A stretch of 64,000 nucleotides of DNA from Mycolicibacterium sp. J2 (GTDB lineage: Bacteria; Actinomycetota; Actinomycetes; Mycobacteriales; Mycobacteriaceae): contig NZ_JAPFPY010000021.1 of NCBI RefSeq assembly GCF_026240945.1, positions 1 through 64,000 of the forward strand, given 5' to 3'. The notes beneath the pieces were generated by a model. That model was given only the letters and a program-made list of their open reading frames with translations. It ran no database searches and had not been told where the DNA came from. Below, piece by piece: positions 55,478 to 63,106 of the stretch (the first letter of the stretch is position 1; every line of letters starts with the position of its first letter). The position numbers and the translations under genes are program-made.

Positions 55478-55777
55478 ATGGGTATGCGTACCGTGTTGAT
55501 CGCCCTGTTCGCCATACCGGTGACGGCGCTGTTGACCGCAGGCCAGGCCCGAGCCGAGTCGGCGGTGGCCACCATCGGAACACTGCAAGCACAGGGTTTT
55601 CACGTCAACGTCGACCGGGTGGGGAGTGCTCCCCTGGACCAGTGCGTGGTCACCAGCGTCCGAAATCCGCAATCAGAAACGAGACTCGTCCAGGTGGATC
55701 GGCGCGGTGATCGCGACATATTCCTCCCGCTCGTAGTGCGGCGCACCATCACGGTGTCCCTGGACTGTTCGAGGTAG
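55478..55777 (+). CDS. Small secreted two-cysteine protein, paralogue 3
   Basis: 99 aa (ATG 55478, or 55484). Signal peptide ~1-25 ending ARA. Mature ESAVATIGTLQAQGFHVNVD, RVGSAPLDQCVVTSVRNPQ and ITVSLDCSR at the very C-terminus. Its core RVGSAPLDQCVVTSVRNPQ is identical to that of paralogue 1. Stand-alone gene between the dctA terminator and the DUF3060 gene. Confidence 0.85.
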   Translation: MGMRTVLIALFAIPVTALLTAGQARAESAVATIGTLQAQGFHVNVDRVGSAPLDQCVVTSVRNPQSETRLVQVDRRGDRDIFLPLVVRRTITVSLDCSR

Positions 55778-55813
55778 CCCCTTGTCGCGGTGCCGATGTG
55801 GGACCATCGGCAC

Positions 55814-56482
55814 ATGAACCCAGAGGATGATCCCGAGGCCCGGATCCGGGCTCTGGAACAACCGCTCAGCGATATGGCCAGGGGATCCGAATTGGGCGCC
55901 GGCCACGGGACCGGCATGGGTTACCCTCCGCCGGGCGCGCAGTGGCCCTACCCCGCCAATTCATATCCGCTCGGGTACCCGGCTGCGCCACCGGCACGTT
56001 CGGGCCTGCGGCCGTGGATGCTGATCGTCCCGATCACGCTGGTGTGCCTGGCGGCGGCCGGCGGCGTGGGCTGGGTGATCTACCAGAACGCCTCGTCCAT
56101 CACCGGCACCCCCAGCATCTCCGGTGGCGGCGGCAGCCTCGTCGAGCCCCCGTCGAGTCGAGGATCCGCCGTGACCCAGGCGCCGGGCGTCGTGCCGTCG
56201 CAGGCTGTCCCGCAGCCTGGCGACACCGTGAGCGTCTCCGGTATCGGCGCGGTCAAGTCGATGACGTGCAATCAGAATGTGGTGGTGGTCAGCGGGGCCA
56301 ACAACCGGGTCACCATCACCGGGCACTGCACCAGCCTGACGGTTTCCGGCTTCGAGAACAACGTCACCGTGGACACCGCCGACACCATCACCGCCGCCGG
56401 ATTCGACAATCACATCGCTTTCCACTCGGGCGCCCCGGCGATCACCAAGTCCGGCGAAGGCAATGTGGTCGAACAAGGTTAG
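55814..56482 (+). CDS. DUF3060 membrane-anchored protein
   Basis: 222 aa. Cytosolic N-terminus of the mycobacterial type MNPEDDPEARIRALEQPLSD with a Pro/Tyr-rich stretch, one helix (~68-90), then an exported DUF3060 domain of short beta-repeats (VVVVSGANNRVTITGHCTSL, VSGFENNVTVDTADTI) with two Cys. The repeated N-N-x-V/I-T pattern suggests a right-handed beta-helix. Function unknown. ATG 55814 chosen because upstream residues lack family character. The 3' end overlaps the convergent amidase gene by 4 bp. Confidence 0.87.
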   Translation: MNPEDDPEARIRALEQPLSDMARGSELGAGHGTGMGYPPPGAQWPYPANSYPLGYPAAPPARSGLRPWMLIVPITLVCLAAAGGVGWVIYQNASSITGTPSISGGGGSLVEPPSSRGSAVTQAPGVVPSQAVPQPGDTVSVSGIGAVKSMTCNQNVVVVSGANNRVTITGHCTSLTVSGFENNVTVDTADTITAAGFDNHIAFHSGAPAITKSGEGNVVEQG

Positions 56483-57336
56483 GTCGGCGGTAGCACCCTG
56501 AGCCGCAACGCCGCCGCGGTCGCGGGCCCTACGATGCCGTCGACCACCAACCCAGGTGTGCGGCGCTGGAATTCGCGCACCGCGGCGTCGGTCTCTGGAC
56601 CGAAGAAGCCGTCGATCACCAGATCGCCCGCATACGCGGCGTAGGCGTACTTGAGCCGTCGCTGCAATTCGGCGACTTGCGGGCCCTGCGATCCGGTGAA
56701 CAACAGGATGCCGGTGTATTCGCCCACCGGTACCGGTGGGCGGCGGTCGGCAGCGGGGTTGGTCAACTCACCGATGCGGACGCCGATATCGCGGCGCAGC
56801 AGGGCCATATCGATGGCACCCGGATCCCACTTGCCTTGGGCGTATCCCGCGTACTCCTTGTGCCCGATGGTTCGCGACGACGTCTGCCCCAACCTGCGAT
56901 TGATCGCCGCGCAGCACCCGACAAGCGCGAAATATTGGGCATCCGGCCAGTTCTGGCGATGCGGCGCGAGCGGGCTGGTGCCGCTGTTGGCGCATTCGAT
57001 CCCGATCAGATGCCAGTTGCCCATGTTCGCGGGCACCCATGGATACATCCCGATACCGGCATGCCACGCCACACCCAGCGCCACCACCGTCACCGTTCCA
57101 TCCCTGGCGATGTGGAGTTGCGACAACGGCCCCGTCAGGTCCGGTCTGCCGACGGCGATTGACGCCGCGGTGGCCCTGTCCGAACCGGTGTGATGCACCA
57201 TCACCCCGCGGATGTCCTCGAAGGCACCGTGGCCTCGATCCCGCCAGCCCGGATACTCGACCACGTCCAGCCCCTCGGCCCGCAGCACATCGGCCAGCCA
57301 GACCGGATCCCCCGCCCACGGTCGCCTCGACGGCAC
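56479..57336 (-). CDS. N-acetylmuramoyl-L-alanine amidase with peptidoglycan-binding domain
   Basis: 285 aa. PGRP/amidase_2 domain ~1-190 with zinc ligands H48/H49 region (VMVHHTGSD), LIGIECANSG, and IGHKEYAGYAQGKWDPG supplying the third ligand and catalytic residues. C-terminal PG_binding_1 domain ~205-285 (LQRRLKYAY, DGFFGPETDAAVREFQRR). No signal peptide, and the layout recalls mycobacteriophage LysA amidases, so it may be of phage origin or exported non-classically. Cleaves between MurNAc and L-Ala. Confidence 0.9.
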   Translation of the reverse strand: MPSRRPWAGDPVWLADVLRAEGLDVVEYPGWRDRGHGAFEDIRGVMVHHTGSDRATAASIAVGRPDLTGPLSQLHIARDGTVTVVALGVAWHAGIGMYPWVPANMGNWHLIGIECANSGTSPLAPHRQNWPDAQYFALVGCCAAINRRLGQTSSRTIGHKEYAGYAQGKWDPGAIDMALLRRDIGVRIGELTNPAADRRPPVPVGEYTGILLFTGSQGPQVAELQRRLKYAYAAYAGDLVIDGFFGPETDAAVREFQRRTPGLVVDGIVGPATAAALRLRVLPPT

Positions 57337-57384
57337 TGCGCTCCCCTCCCCCTGAGCCTCTACCGCCGGCGCCTACCGGCGATC

Positions 57385-57413
57385 TCCACCCGATCTCCAC
57401 CGAACCTCCAAGC
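57385..57413 (+). promoter_or_regulatory. Heptad direct repeats at 11-bp period upstream of paralogue 4
   Basis: TCCACCC (57385), TCCACCG (57396) and TCCAAGC (57407) recur every 11 bp, and the first two units are identical over 11 bp. CAGGAT (57434-57439) is a possible -10. The same heptad type is upstream of the DUF732 gene. Consistent with SARP binding, not demonstrated. Confidence 0.45.
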
Positions 57414-57502
57414 GGCAGCACGCCCCGCGCCGACAGGATGGATACCAGTCAACCTACCCCCGGGCGCAGATCAATAAGCCCACTCGCACAAGGAGTCTCA
57501 CC

Positions 57503-57835
57503 ATGAGAAGCATCATCGCCAAGCGCCTCGCCGCCGCCACGGCCGCGATCGCGGCGCCGCTCGGGACCGCGTTGATGATCGGCGCGTGGACGGCCCCGGG
57601 GGCGTCCGCGGCCGGAGAGTCAGCAGTGGTCACCATCGGCCTGTTGGAGGCGCAAGGTTTCGATGTCAAGATCGACCGGGTGGGCGCTGCGCCCCTGGAT
57701 CAGTGTGTGGTGACCGGAGTGCGGAATCCGCACGAGCGCACCGAGTTCGTCCGTGTCGGCGGACGCGAGCACCGTGATGTCATTCCGGTGGTCGTGAATC
57801 GCACCGTGTCGGTGTCGTTGGACTGCTCCCGCTGA
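57503..57835 (+). CDS. Small secreted two-cysteine protein, paralogue 4
   Basis: 110 aa with a longer signal peptide (~1-36, ending ASAA). Mature ESAVVTIGLLEAQGFDVKID, RVGAAPLDQCVVTGVRNPH, VSVSLDCSR. Closest to paralogue 3 (shared ESAV.TIG.L.AQGF and C-terminal LDCSR). CAAGGAG lies 7 nt before ATG 57503. Carries the heptad repeats upstream, so it may belong to a different regulon from its paralogues. Confidence 0.87.
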   Translation: MRSIIAKRLAAATAAIAAPLGTALMIGAWTAPGASAAGESAVVTIGLLEAQGFDVKIDRVGAAPLDQCVVTGVRNPHERTEFVRVGGREHRDVIPVVVNRTVSVSLDCSR

Positions 57836-57905
57836 GTTGCGGTTGGCCCCGACGCGCCACATGGGCGGCACCCGAAGGTGCCGCCCATGTGGATATCGCT
57901 GTCGC

Positions 57906-58340
57906 CTAGCCGTTTCCGCTGAGGAACTTCCCGATGTTCTTCACCAGGTTGCCGCCGAACTGGCCCGCATTCTTGCTCAGGTTGCTACCGGTCTTCCCGA
58001 TGTTCGTCGACAGGTTTGTGGTGAACTTCCCGCTGTTGACGAGCAGGTTGGTGCCGGTCTTACCCAGTTGCTGCTGCGCGTTGGATCCGACCTTTCCTGC
58101 GTTCACCAACAGATTGCTGCCGAAAACACCCAGGTTGTGCGACAGGTTGGACCCGAACTCCCCGATCGTCTGATTCGGGGTCGCCATGTTGCCCGTACTG
58201 GTGACGACATTCTGTTGCGAATCGGCGAATGCCGTGCCCGCGCCGGCCACACTTCCACCGATTGCGAGGGCCGTGGCCGTACCGGTCACCGCGATGACCC
58301 GCACCCATTTCCGGCTTTCCGACCCCACCTTGTGATCCAT
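57906..58340 (-). CDS. Secreted 11-residue-repeat protein A
   Basis: 144 aa. Signal peptide ~1-39 (ending FA), then DSQQNVVTSTGN, then seven complete 11-residue repeats from residue 60 to 136 plus a partial one. Typical units are GVFGSNLLVNA and GKTGTNLLVNS; the consensus is G-x-x-G-S/T-N-L-x-x-N-x. No Cys. The regular Gly/Asn period suggests a solenoid or amphipathic repeat. GGAGGGAGAGC precedes ATG 58340. Paralogous to the 58861-59322 product. Not a family I recognise. Confidence 0.87.
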   Translation of the reverse strand: MDHKVGSESRKWVRVIAVTGTATALAIGGSVAGAGTAFADSQQNVVTSTGNMATPNQTIGEFGSNLSHNLGVFGSNLLVNAGKVGSNAQQQLGKTGTNLLVNSGKFTTNLSTNIGKTGSNLSKNAGQFGGNLVKNIGKFLSGNG

Positions 58341-58860
58341 GATTGCTCTCCCTCCAGCAAATCCCAACCGAGCCCGCCTAAGCTAGCACGTGGTCTGTGA
58401 TGCAAACCACGATTGAAGTAGCCCCCGAGCGGAATATCCAAACCTGACGCGGCGGAAAAATATTTGCCTGCAAGCGGCGGGGAATGTGGCAATCGGGCGG
58501 GCGATGCGCGGCCGGCCTGCCTCAGCCTGAGAAGGATACGCCCCCTGAACAGCCAGCAAGTTTTTACGTCCTCGACAAATTTGGGTTTACCAGCCCTGAT
58601 TCGGTACCGGCGGTACCGCAGCTTCGTCGGGGCCTGAGCACCCGCCGCCGGCGCACTATCGAGCCAGCACGTTAGCTGTGTTTGTGGCAAATCAAAGGCC
58701 GCCCGGACACCGGATCGGCCACCGTGCCGACGTCGGAAGAAAATCGTGGCGCGACACGCCAGCAAAGAGCCGCGGCAGACTCTCGGTGGGCCGAGACACA
58801 CCAGCGGCCCGCTCGCGAGGGCGAGCGGGCCGGTGTGGTCGGGAGGCGAACCCCGCAGGA
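58341..58860. other. 520-bp intergenic region upstream of repeat protein A
   Basis: No convincing gene. The part nearest the repeat-protein start must hold its promoter. GTGGT...ACCAC (58391-58411) is a short inverted repeat there. The rest shows no coding pattern, no tRNA and no long palindrome that I can see. Confidence 0.5.
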
Positions 58861-59322
58861 TCAGCCGCCGAGAACGGAGCCGATCGACTTGACCGCGTTA
58901 CTGGCCGCCGACCCCAGCTGCTGCTGCGCGCTGCTGCCGGCTGACCCCAGCTGCTGCTGGGCACTGCTGCCGGCCGCTCCCAGCTGCTGCTGGGCATCGC
59001 TGGCCGCGGTGCCACCGTTCTTCAACAGATTCGTGCCCACGGTCCCGAGGTTGATCTGACCGTCCGAGCCCACCTTGCCGCCGTTGACGAGCAGGTTCGT
59101 CCCCACGGTCCCGCCATTGACGAGCACATTGGTCCCGAACTGACCGAGCCGCTGCGACAGCGGGGTGGTCTTGTTGCCGATCTGAGTCAGCACATTTTGC
59201 TGAGAATCAGCAGCTGCAGTCCCGGCTGCAGCGGTGGCAATGCCCATCGCGGCAGCGAGGCCACCACCGGCGATCGCCACTGTCGCGATCATCTTGCGCC
59301 CCATACCCTGACGTCGTTCCAT
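58861..59322 (-). CDS. Secreted 11-residue-repeat protein B
   Basis: 153 aa with the same plan as protein A: signal peptide ~1-38, ADSQQNVLTQIGN, and eight 11-residue units from residue 60 to 147. The first four are of the GTVGTNLLVNG type. The later ones become GSAGSSAQQQL, nearly identical tandem copies also visible as 33-bp DNA repeats at ~58910-59010. GGAAGGAGACGGAG precedes ATG 59322. The leader TTTGCTGGA-A/G-GGAGA is shared with protein A. Confidence 0.87.
   Translation of the reverse strand: MERRQGMGRKMIATVAIAGGGLAAAMGIATAAAGTAAADSQQNVLTQIGNKTTPLSQRLGQFGTNVLVNGGTVGTNLLVNGGKVGSDGQINLGTVGTNLLKNGGTAASDAQQQLGAAGSSAQQQLGSAGSSAQQQLGSAASNAVKSIGSVLGG
58908..59010. repeat. Tandem 33-bp repeats inside repeat protein B
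   Basis: Three consecutive units encode (G-x-A-x-S-x-AQQQL). The CCCAGCTGCTGCTG segment recurs at 33-bp spacing. Such identity suggests recent unit expansion and possible length variation between strains. Confidence 0.75.
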
Positions 59323-59801
59323 CTCCGTCTCCTTCCAGCAAACTACTTTGTTGGCAAATGGAAGTTACCACAGCCATCGGCAAACGATCCATACCCGTGA
59401 CCATCTTGCGATAAACCCACATGGATACCCAAGGCCAGAGGTTAGCTTTTGATGACCTTCGATCGACCGAATCCAGCTGGGCAGACACCTTCAAAGGAAG
59501 CAATGAAGCGCAGTAACAGCAGTTCAAATACCTTTTCCGGGGGTGTCGCGGAGGTTCGGCAGCGGCATGCCCAACACGCCTCCAGCGTCTCCAAACGATG
59601 TTGCCAGCCAGGAACACACTGCGCGCCCGCCCGGGCGACCCCACCCGAGAGGGGTATATCGTCGTGACGTAGCTGTGCGTTACACATAGCTAATTGCTAC
59701 CGAACAGCGAACCGGGCAACCGGGTATGCCAGGCGCATACGGCAGGGTCGCCGCTGCCCATCCAGCGGCGCAAACCGGCGTCAAAGCCGGCGAAGCAGAA
59801 C
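59323..59801. other. 479-bp intergenic region between repeat protein B and the glycoside hydrolase
   Basis: No gene that I can support on either strand. It contains the promoter of repeat protein B (minus strand) and the 3' flank of the hydrolase gene. Locally AT-richer than average. No palindrome comparable to the others was seen. Confidence 0.5.
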
Positions 59802-61340
59802 TCAGCGTTGCTGAGTGAGAGAGACCCTTGTCCCGACAAACGGAGTCCAGGTGATCGAGCCGCGCTCGAACGTCACCTTGGTACTGGCGCCCGACCATCG
59901 CTCGTCCGAGGTCGCCAAGCCCAACTCGGGAACCCACGCCTTGACGAATTCCCTACTGGCCCAGTGCGCTCCGGTTGCCGGCGAGTACCAGATCCGGACG
60001 GGAGTGCTGCCGGTGAAGTCCTGGTAACCGTTCGCGAATGCCGATGTGGGCGTCACACGCCGGGCGCGAGCCAGATCGCCGACCGGCCCTGGCGAGGCGA
60101 CGAATTGGCCCGGGGCAAGCTCCCACAACATGCCGCCCGTGCGCAGTTGCGCCGATACCTTGGAGGACGCCGCGAAGACCGGGCTGAGCACTTCACCGAG
60201 CGACGGATCCATATTGGCCGCGAACCGCTGGTAGACGGCGCCGGGCACCGGCGGCGCCGCCACCACCTGAGCCGACGGCTTGGCCGTCCAGTTCGAGCGA
60301 TACACGCCGAAGCGGTCGTCGTCGGCCCAGCTCGAACTGTTCAGATCGCGTGTGGTGTAGAGCATCAGCGGTCCGCCGTAGGGCAGTTGCCGCCAGCTGC
60401 CGATCATGTCGGACATCAACGCCGCCTGGGTCGCCTCGGAAACCCTGTTGGTAGGCGCACCGAACTCGGTGATCCAGATCGTCTTTGCGCCTTCATTATT
60501 GGCGAGCATGGTCTGCCGCAGCCGCACCAGCTGATCGAGCGGGGAATCGCTTTGATACATCCCGTCGGAGAACTTCATGCTGTAGCTGTAGGGGTGATAC
60601 GACAGCGCATCGAAATACGGAGCGGCGCCGGCGGCATACATCTTGGACAGGAACGTCACCGGATTGATCGTGAAAGCGCCCCATGTCTTTCCCGAACCGA
60701 GCACCCCGCCCAGCACGGTGGCCGTCGGATCGACCGCCTTGATCCTGGGGTACGCCGCTTTGAGGAGGTCGGTGTAACCGGCCGGATCCGGAAACGGCCG
60801 ATAGCCGATGATGCCGTTGGGTTCGTTCCAGATCTCGTATGCAGCGATCTTGCCCCTGTACCGCTGAGCCACCTGCGCGGTGAATATCCCGTAGGCGTCC
60901 GGCGAAGCTGGACGGCCATGTGGCGGTATGGCCCCGGCCGCTGCCGCCCACAACGGGCTCGACGTGATGGCACAGATGATCGATATGTTCGCCGCGGCCG
61001 CGGCTGTCACCACGCGGTCGGCGCGGGACCAGTCGAAGCTCCCCCTGGTGGCCTCCACACCGGCCCACGGGATGCCGATTCGAACGGTGTGGATATTGCT
61101 CGCAACCCAGCGCTGGACCGTTTGCGCAATCTGGTCGTCGTTGTAGAAGAAGACCTGCGAGTCGGCGAAGCCCAAGGTGGACGCCGAAACGGCCAGCGGG
61201 GCGACGCGGTCGGATTCCACCGGGCGATGCCGTTGCGACGTAGGCACCAGCGCCAGCGTCGCCACCGTCAGTACCGAGACGGTGATCGACGCGGCGGCCC
61301 GAGAGTATTTACGGGCAGGGTTGATCATCCTCCGACGCAC
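59802..61340 (-). CDS. Secreted glycoside hydrolase, clan GH-A type
   Basis: ~512 aa (GTG 61340; ATG 61328 is an alternative without room for an RBS). Signal peptide in the first ~35 residues (ASITVSVLTVATLALVP). TIM-barrel with acid/base E173 in YEIWNEPNGI and nucleophile E292 in IWITEFGAPTN, 119 residues apart, as in GH5/GH39-type enzymes. After ~380 a second domain (RVTPTSAFANGYQDF) may bind the wall or sugar. Substrate could be a plant or own cell-wall glycan. Divergent from the DUF427 gene. Confidence 0.85.
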   Translation of the reverse strand: MRRRMINPARKYSRAAASITVSVLTVATLALVPTSQRHRPVESDRVAPLAVSASTLGFADSQVFFYNDDQIAQTVQRWVASNIHTVRIGIPWAGVEATRGSFDWSRADRVVTAAAAANISIICAITSSPLWAAAAGAIPPHGRPASPDAYGIFTAQVAQRYRGKIAAYEIWNEPNGIIGYRPFPDPAGYTDLLKAAYPRIKAVDPTATVLGGVLGSGKTWGAFTINPVTFLSKMYAAGAAPYFDALSYHPYSYSMKFSDGMYQSDSPLDQLVRLRQTMLANNEGAKTIWITEFGAPTNRVSEATQAALMSDMIGSWRQLPYGGPLMLYTTRDLNSSSWADDDRFGVYRSNWTAKPSAQVVAAPPVPGAVYQRFAANMDPSLGEVLSPVFAASSKVSAQLRTGGMLWELAPGQFVASPGPVGDLARARRVTPTSAFANGYQDFTGSTPVRIWYSPATGAHWASREFVKAWVPELGLATSDERWSGASTKVTFERGSITWTPFVGTRVSLTQQR

Positions 61341-61547
61341 GCATACCCAATCTCTCTGACCCCCTGCCGGCCCAGACGTCATTCTCACGTACAGACCATT
61401 GCCAGCCCGCAATCCAATTCGGCGTGTCGAGTAAACGATGGGACTGCGTAATGCGCGGTATTGGCCACTGCGGGCAAAGTTTGAATCCGCAGCATCAACT
61501 CTCGTGCGCACGGACGAATAACCCGGCGTCAGTGCAAGAATTGCACC

Positions 61548-62321
61548 ATGTCCGCCGACTCGACCGACTACCCGCGCAACGCCGCCGATCGAGGCCGAGT
61601 CGAGCCCGCCCCGCGCCGGGTCCGCGGCTACTGCAACGGCACCCTCATCTTCGACACCACGGCGGCCCGCTACGTCTGGGAAGTGCCGTATTACCCGCAG
61701 TACTACATCCCGCTGGCCGATGTCCGCGCCGCGCACCTGGTGGACGATGACCATCCGCAACACAGCCAGTTCGGGCCGTTCCGGCTGCACTCGGTGGTGG
61801 CCGGCGAGGTCACCGTCGCGTCGGCGGCACGGGTTTTCGACGCCGACGGCAATGGCCTACTGCCCGGGCATGTGCGCTTCGAGTGGACCAGCCTGCAGTG
61901 GTTCGAGGAAGACGAACGCATCGTCGGGCATCCGCGCAATCCGTACACCCGCGTCGATGCCCTGCGCTCGCACCGCCACGTCGTCGTCGCGTTGGACGAC
62001 GTGGTGCTGGCCGAATCCCACAGCCCGGTGCTGTTGTTCGAAACGGGGCTCCCGACAAGGTATTACCTAGACCGCACCGATGTGTGTTTCGAGCATCTGG
62101 TGCCCAGCGAGACGCAGACGCTGTGTCCCTACAAGGGCACCACCACCGGCTACTGGTCGGTGCGCACCGGCGACGCCGTCCACCCGGATCTGGCCTGGGT
62201 GTACGACTACCCACTGCCCGCGGTGGCCCCCATCGGCGGCCTGGTCGCGTTCTACAACGAGAAGGTCGACATCACCGTCGACGGCGCACGGTTACCGCGC
62301 CCGGCAACGCATTTCAGCTGA
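61548..62321 (+). CDS. DUF427 protein with two repeats
   Basis: 257 aa containing two DUF427 units (~25-115 and ~145-250). Typical motifs: RVRGYCNGTLIFDTTAARYVW and, in the second half, VVVALDDVVLAESHSPVLLFETGLPTRYYL followed by CPYKGTTTGYWSV. Cytoplasmic; the fold is a small beta-barrel with no established reaction. ATG 61548 has no clear RBS. Its stop is 6 nt from the convergent lipoprotein's 3' end. Confidence 0.9.
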   Translation: MSADSTDYPRNAADRGRVEPAPRRVRGYCNGTLIFDTTAARYVWEVPYYPQYYIPLADVRAAHLVDDDHPQHSQFGPFRLHSVVAGEVTVASAARVFDADGNGLLPGHVRFEWTSLQWFEEDERIVGHPRNPYTRVDALRSHRHVVVALDDVVLAESHSPVLLFETGLPTRYYLDRTDVCFEHLVPSETQTLCPYKGTTTGYWSVRTGDAVHPDLAWVYDYPLPAVAPIGGLVAFYNEKVDITVDGARLPRPATHFS

Positions 62322-62327
62322 CGTCTG

Positions 62328-62633
62328 TCAGGAAATGCCGTTGATCCCCGGATGCTGACCGCCCGGCACCGTCGGGGCCGGAGGTGCGACCACCGAAGGG
62401 GTGAACAGGTTGCCGCCGGTCGGGTTGACCGACTTCTCGGTCGGCGCCAGCGTCGCCGACGGGCTCGCCGGAGCACTCGTGGTGGTCTCCGTCGTTGTCG
62501 TAGTGGTCGTCGTGCTGGTGCTCGGGCTCTCCTTGCCGCTGTTACCGCACGCGGCACTCAAGCCGCCGACGGCGACAATGGCCAAGGCCCCCACGGCGAC
62601 ACCGACCCGGCGCCGCAGAATCTGTGAATTCAC
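62328..62633 (-). CDS. Lipoprotein with poly-Thr stalk, twin 1
   Basis: 101 aa from GTG 62633 (AAAAGGACAGCAAC upstream). Lipobox LSAAC with Cys29, an uninterrupted Thr run (~41-48), then the motif APTEKSVNPTGGNLFTP shared with twin 2, and a Pro-rich end. No folded domain is obvious; probably a surface-tethered unstructured chain. Likely duplicated with its upstream neighbour. Function unknown. Confidence 0.85.
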   Translation of the reverse strand: MNSQILRRRVGVAVGALAIVAVGGLSAACGNSGKESPSTSTTTTTTTTETTTSAPASPSATLAPTEKSVNPTGGNLFTPSVVAPPAPTVPGGQHPGINGIS

Positions 62634-62673
62634 GTTGCTGTCCTTTTCTAGGCTGCCCGGCTTCTACGGCTGA

Positions 62674-62961
62674 CTACGAAGTGTGCCGATGTACGCCGGG
62701 CGGTTCGGTCGCTGCGGGCGGTGCCAGCACCGTGGGCGTGAACAGGTTGCCGCCGCCGGGGACGATCGACTTCTCGGTCGGCGCCACCGTTACCGACGTG
62801 GTCGTCGGCGTCGTGGTGGTTGTCGTGGTGGTCGTGGTCGTGGTGCTCGAGGGAGCCTCCTTGCCGCCCGATCCACATGCCGCGGTCAGACCGCCCAGCG
62901 CGACCAGCGCCGCGCATCCGACCGTCATCCCGATCCGCCGAACCACTATCCGAGAAGCCAT
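62674..62961 (-). CDS. Lipoprotein with poly-Thr stalk, twin 2
   Basis: 95 aa from ATG 62961 (AGGACA upstream). Lipobox LTAAC, Cys29 at the same position as twin 1, a 12-Thr run, then APTEKSIVPGGGNLFTPTV and APPAATEPPG. Tandem duplicate of twin 1, 40 nt apart, probably co-transcribed. Thr stretches in mycobacterial lipoproteins are often O-mannosylated, which is inference here. Confidence 0.85.
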   Translation of the reverse strand: MASRIVVRRIGMTVGCAALVALGGLTAACGSGGKEAPSSTTTTTTTTTTTTPTTTSVTVAPTEKSIVPGGGNLFTPTVLAPPAATEPPGVHRHTS

Positions 62962-63106
62962 GACATCTGTCCTATCCGAGGGGCCGCACCCGCGGTGCAC
63001 CAACGAGCCACCTACCATCGTGGCATACACCAGCCGGCTGTGTGCGCCCAGCGCCTTGCCCGCAAGTTTCCCGTGCGACAACTGGATACGGGCTTGGAGT
63101 CACCCG

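Noticed and set aside
58908-59010. Tandem 33-bp repeats as a possible CRISPR-like array
   Set aside because: The units are contiguous with no spacers and encode in-frame protein repeats.
59449-59667. 72-aa plus-strand ORF in the gap after repeat protein B
   Set aside because: Low-complexity Ser-rich sequence without start signals or recognisable features; not enough support.
62401-62418. AACAGGTT as a second KstR-like site
   Set aside because: Lacks the outer T and A of the consensus and lies inside coding sequence.
62352-62673. Val-rich plus-strand frames opposite the lipoprotein pair
   Set aside because: They are the complement of the poly-Thr runs; the minus-strand genes have lipoboxes, ribosome-binding sites and paralogy.
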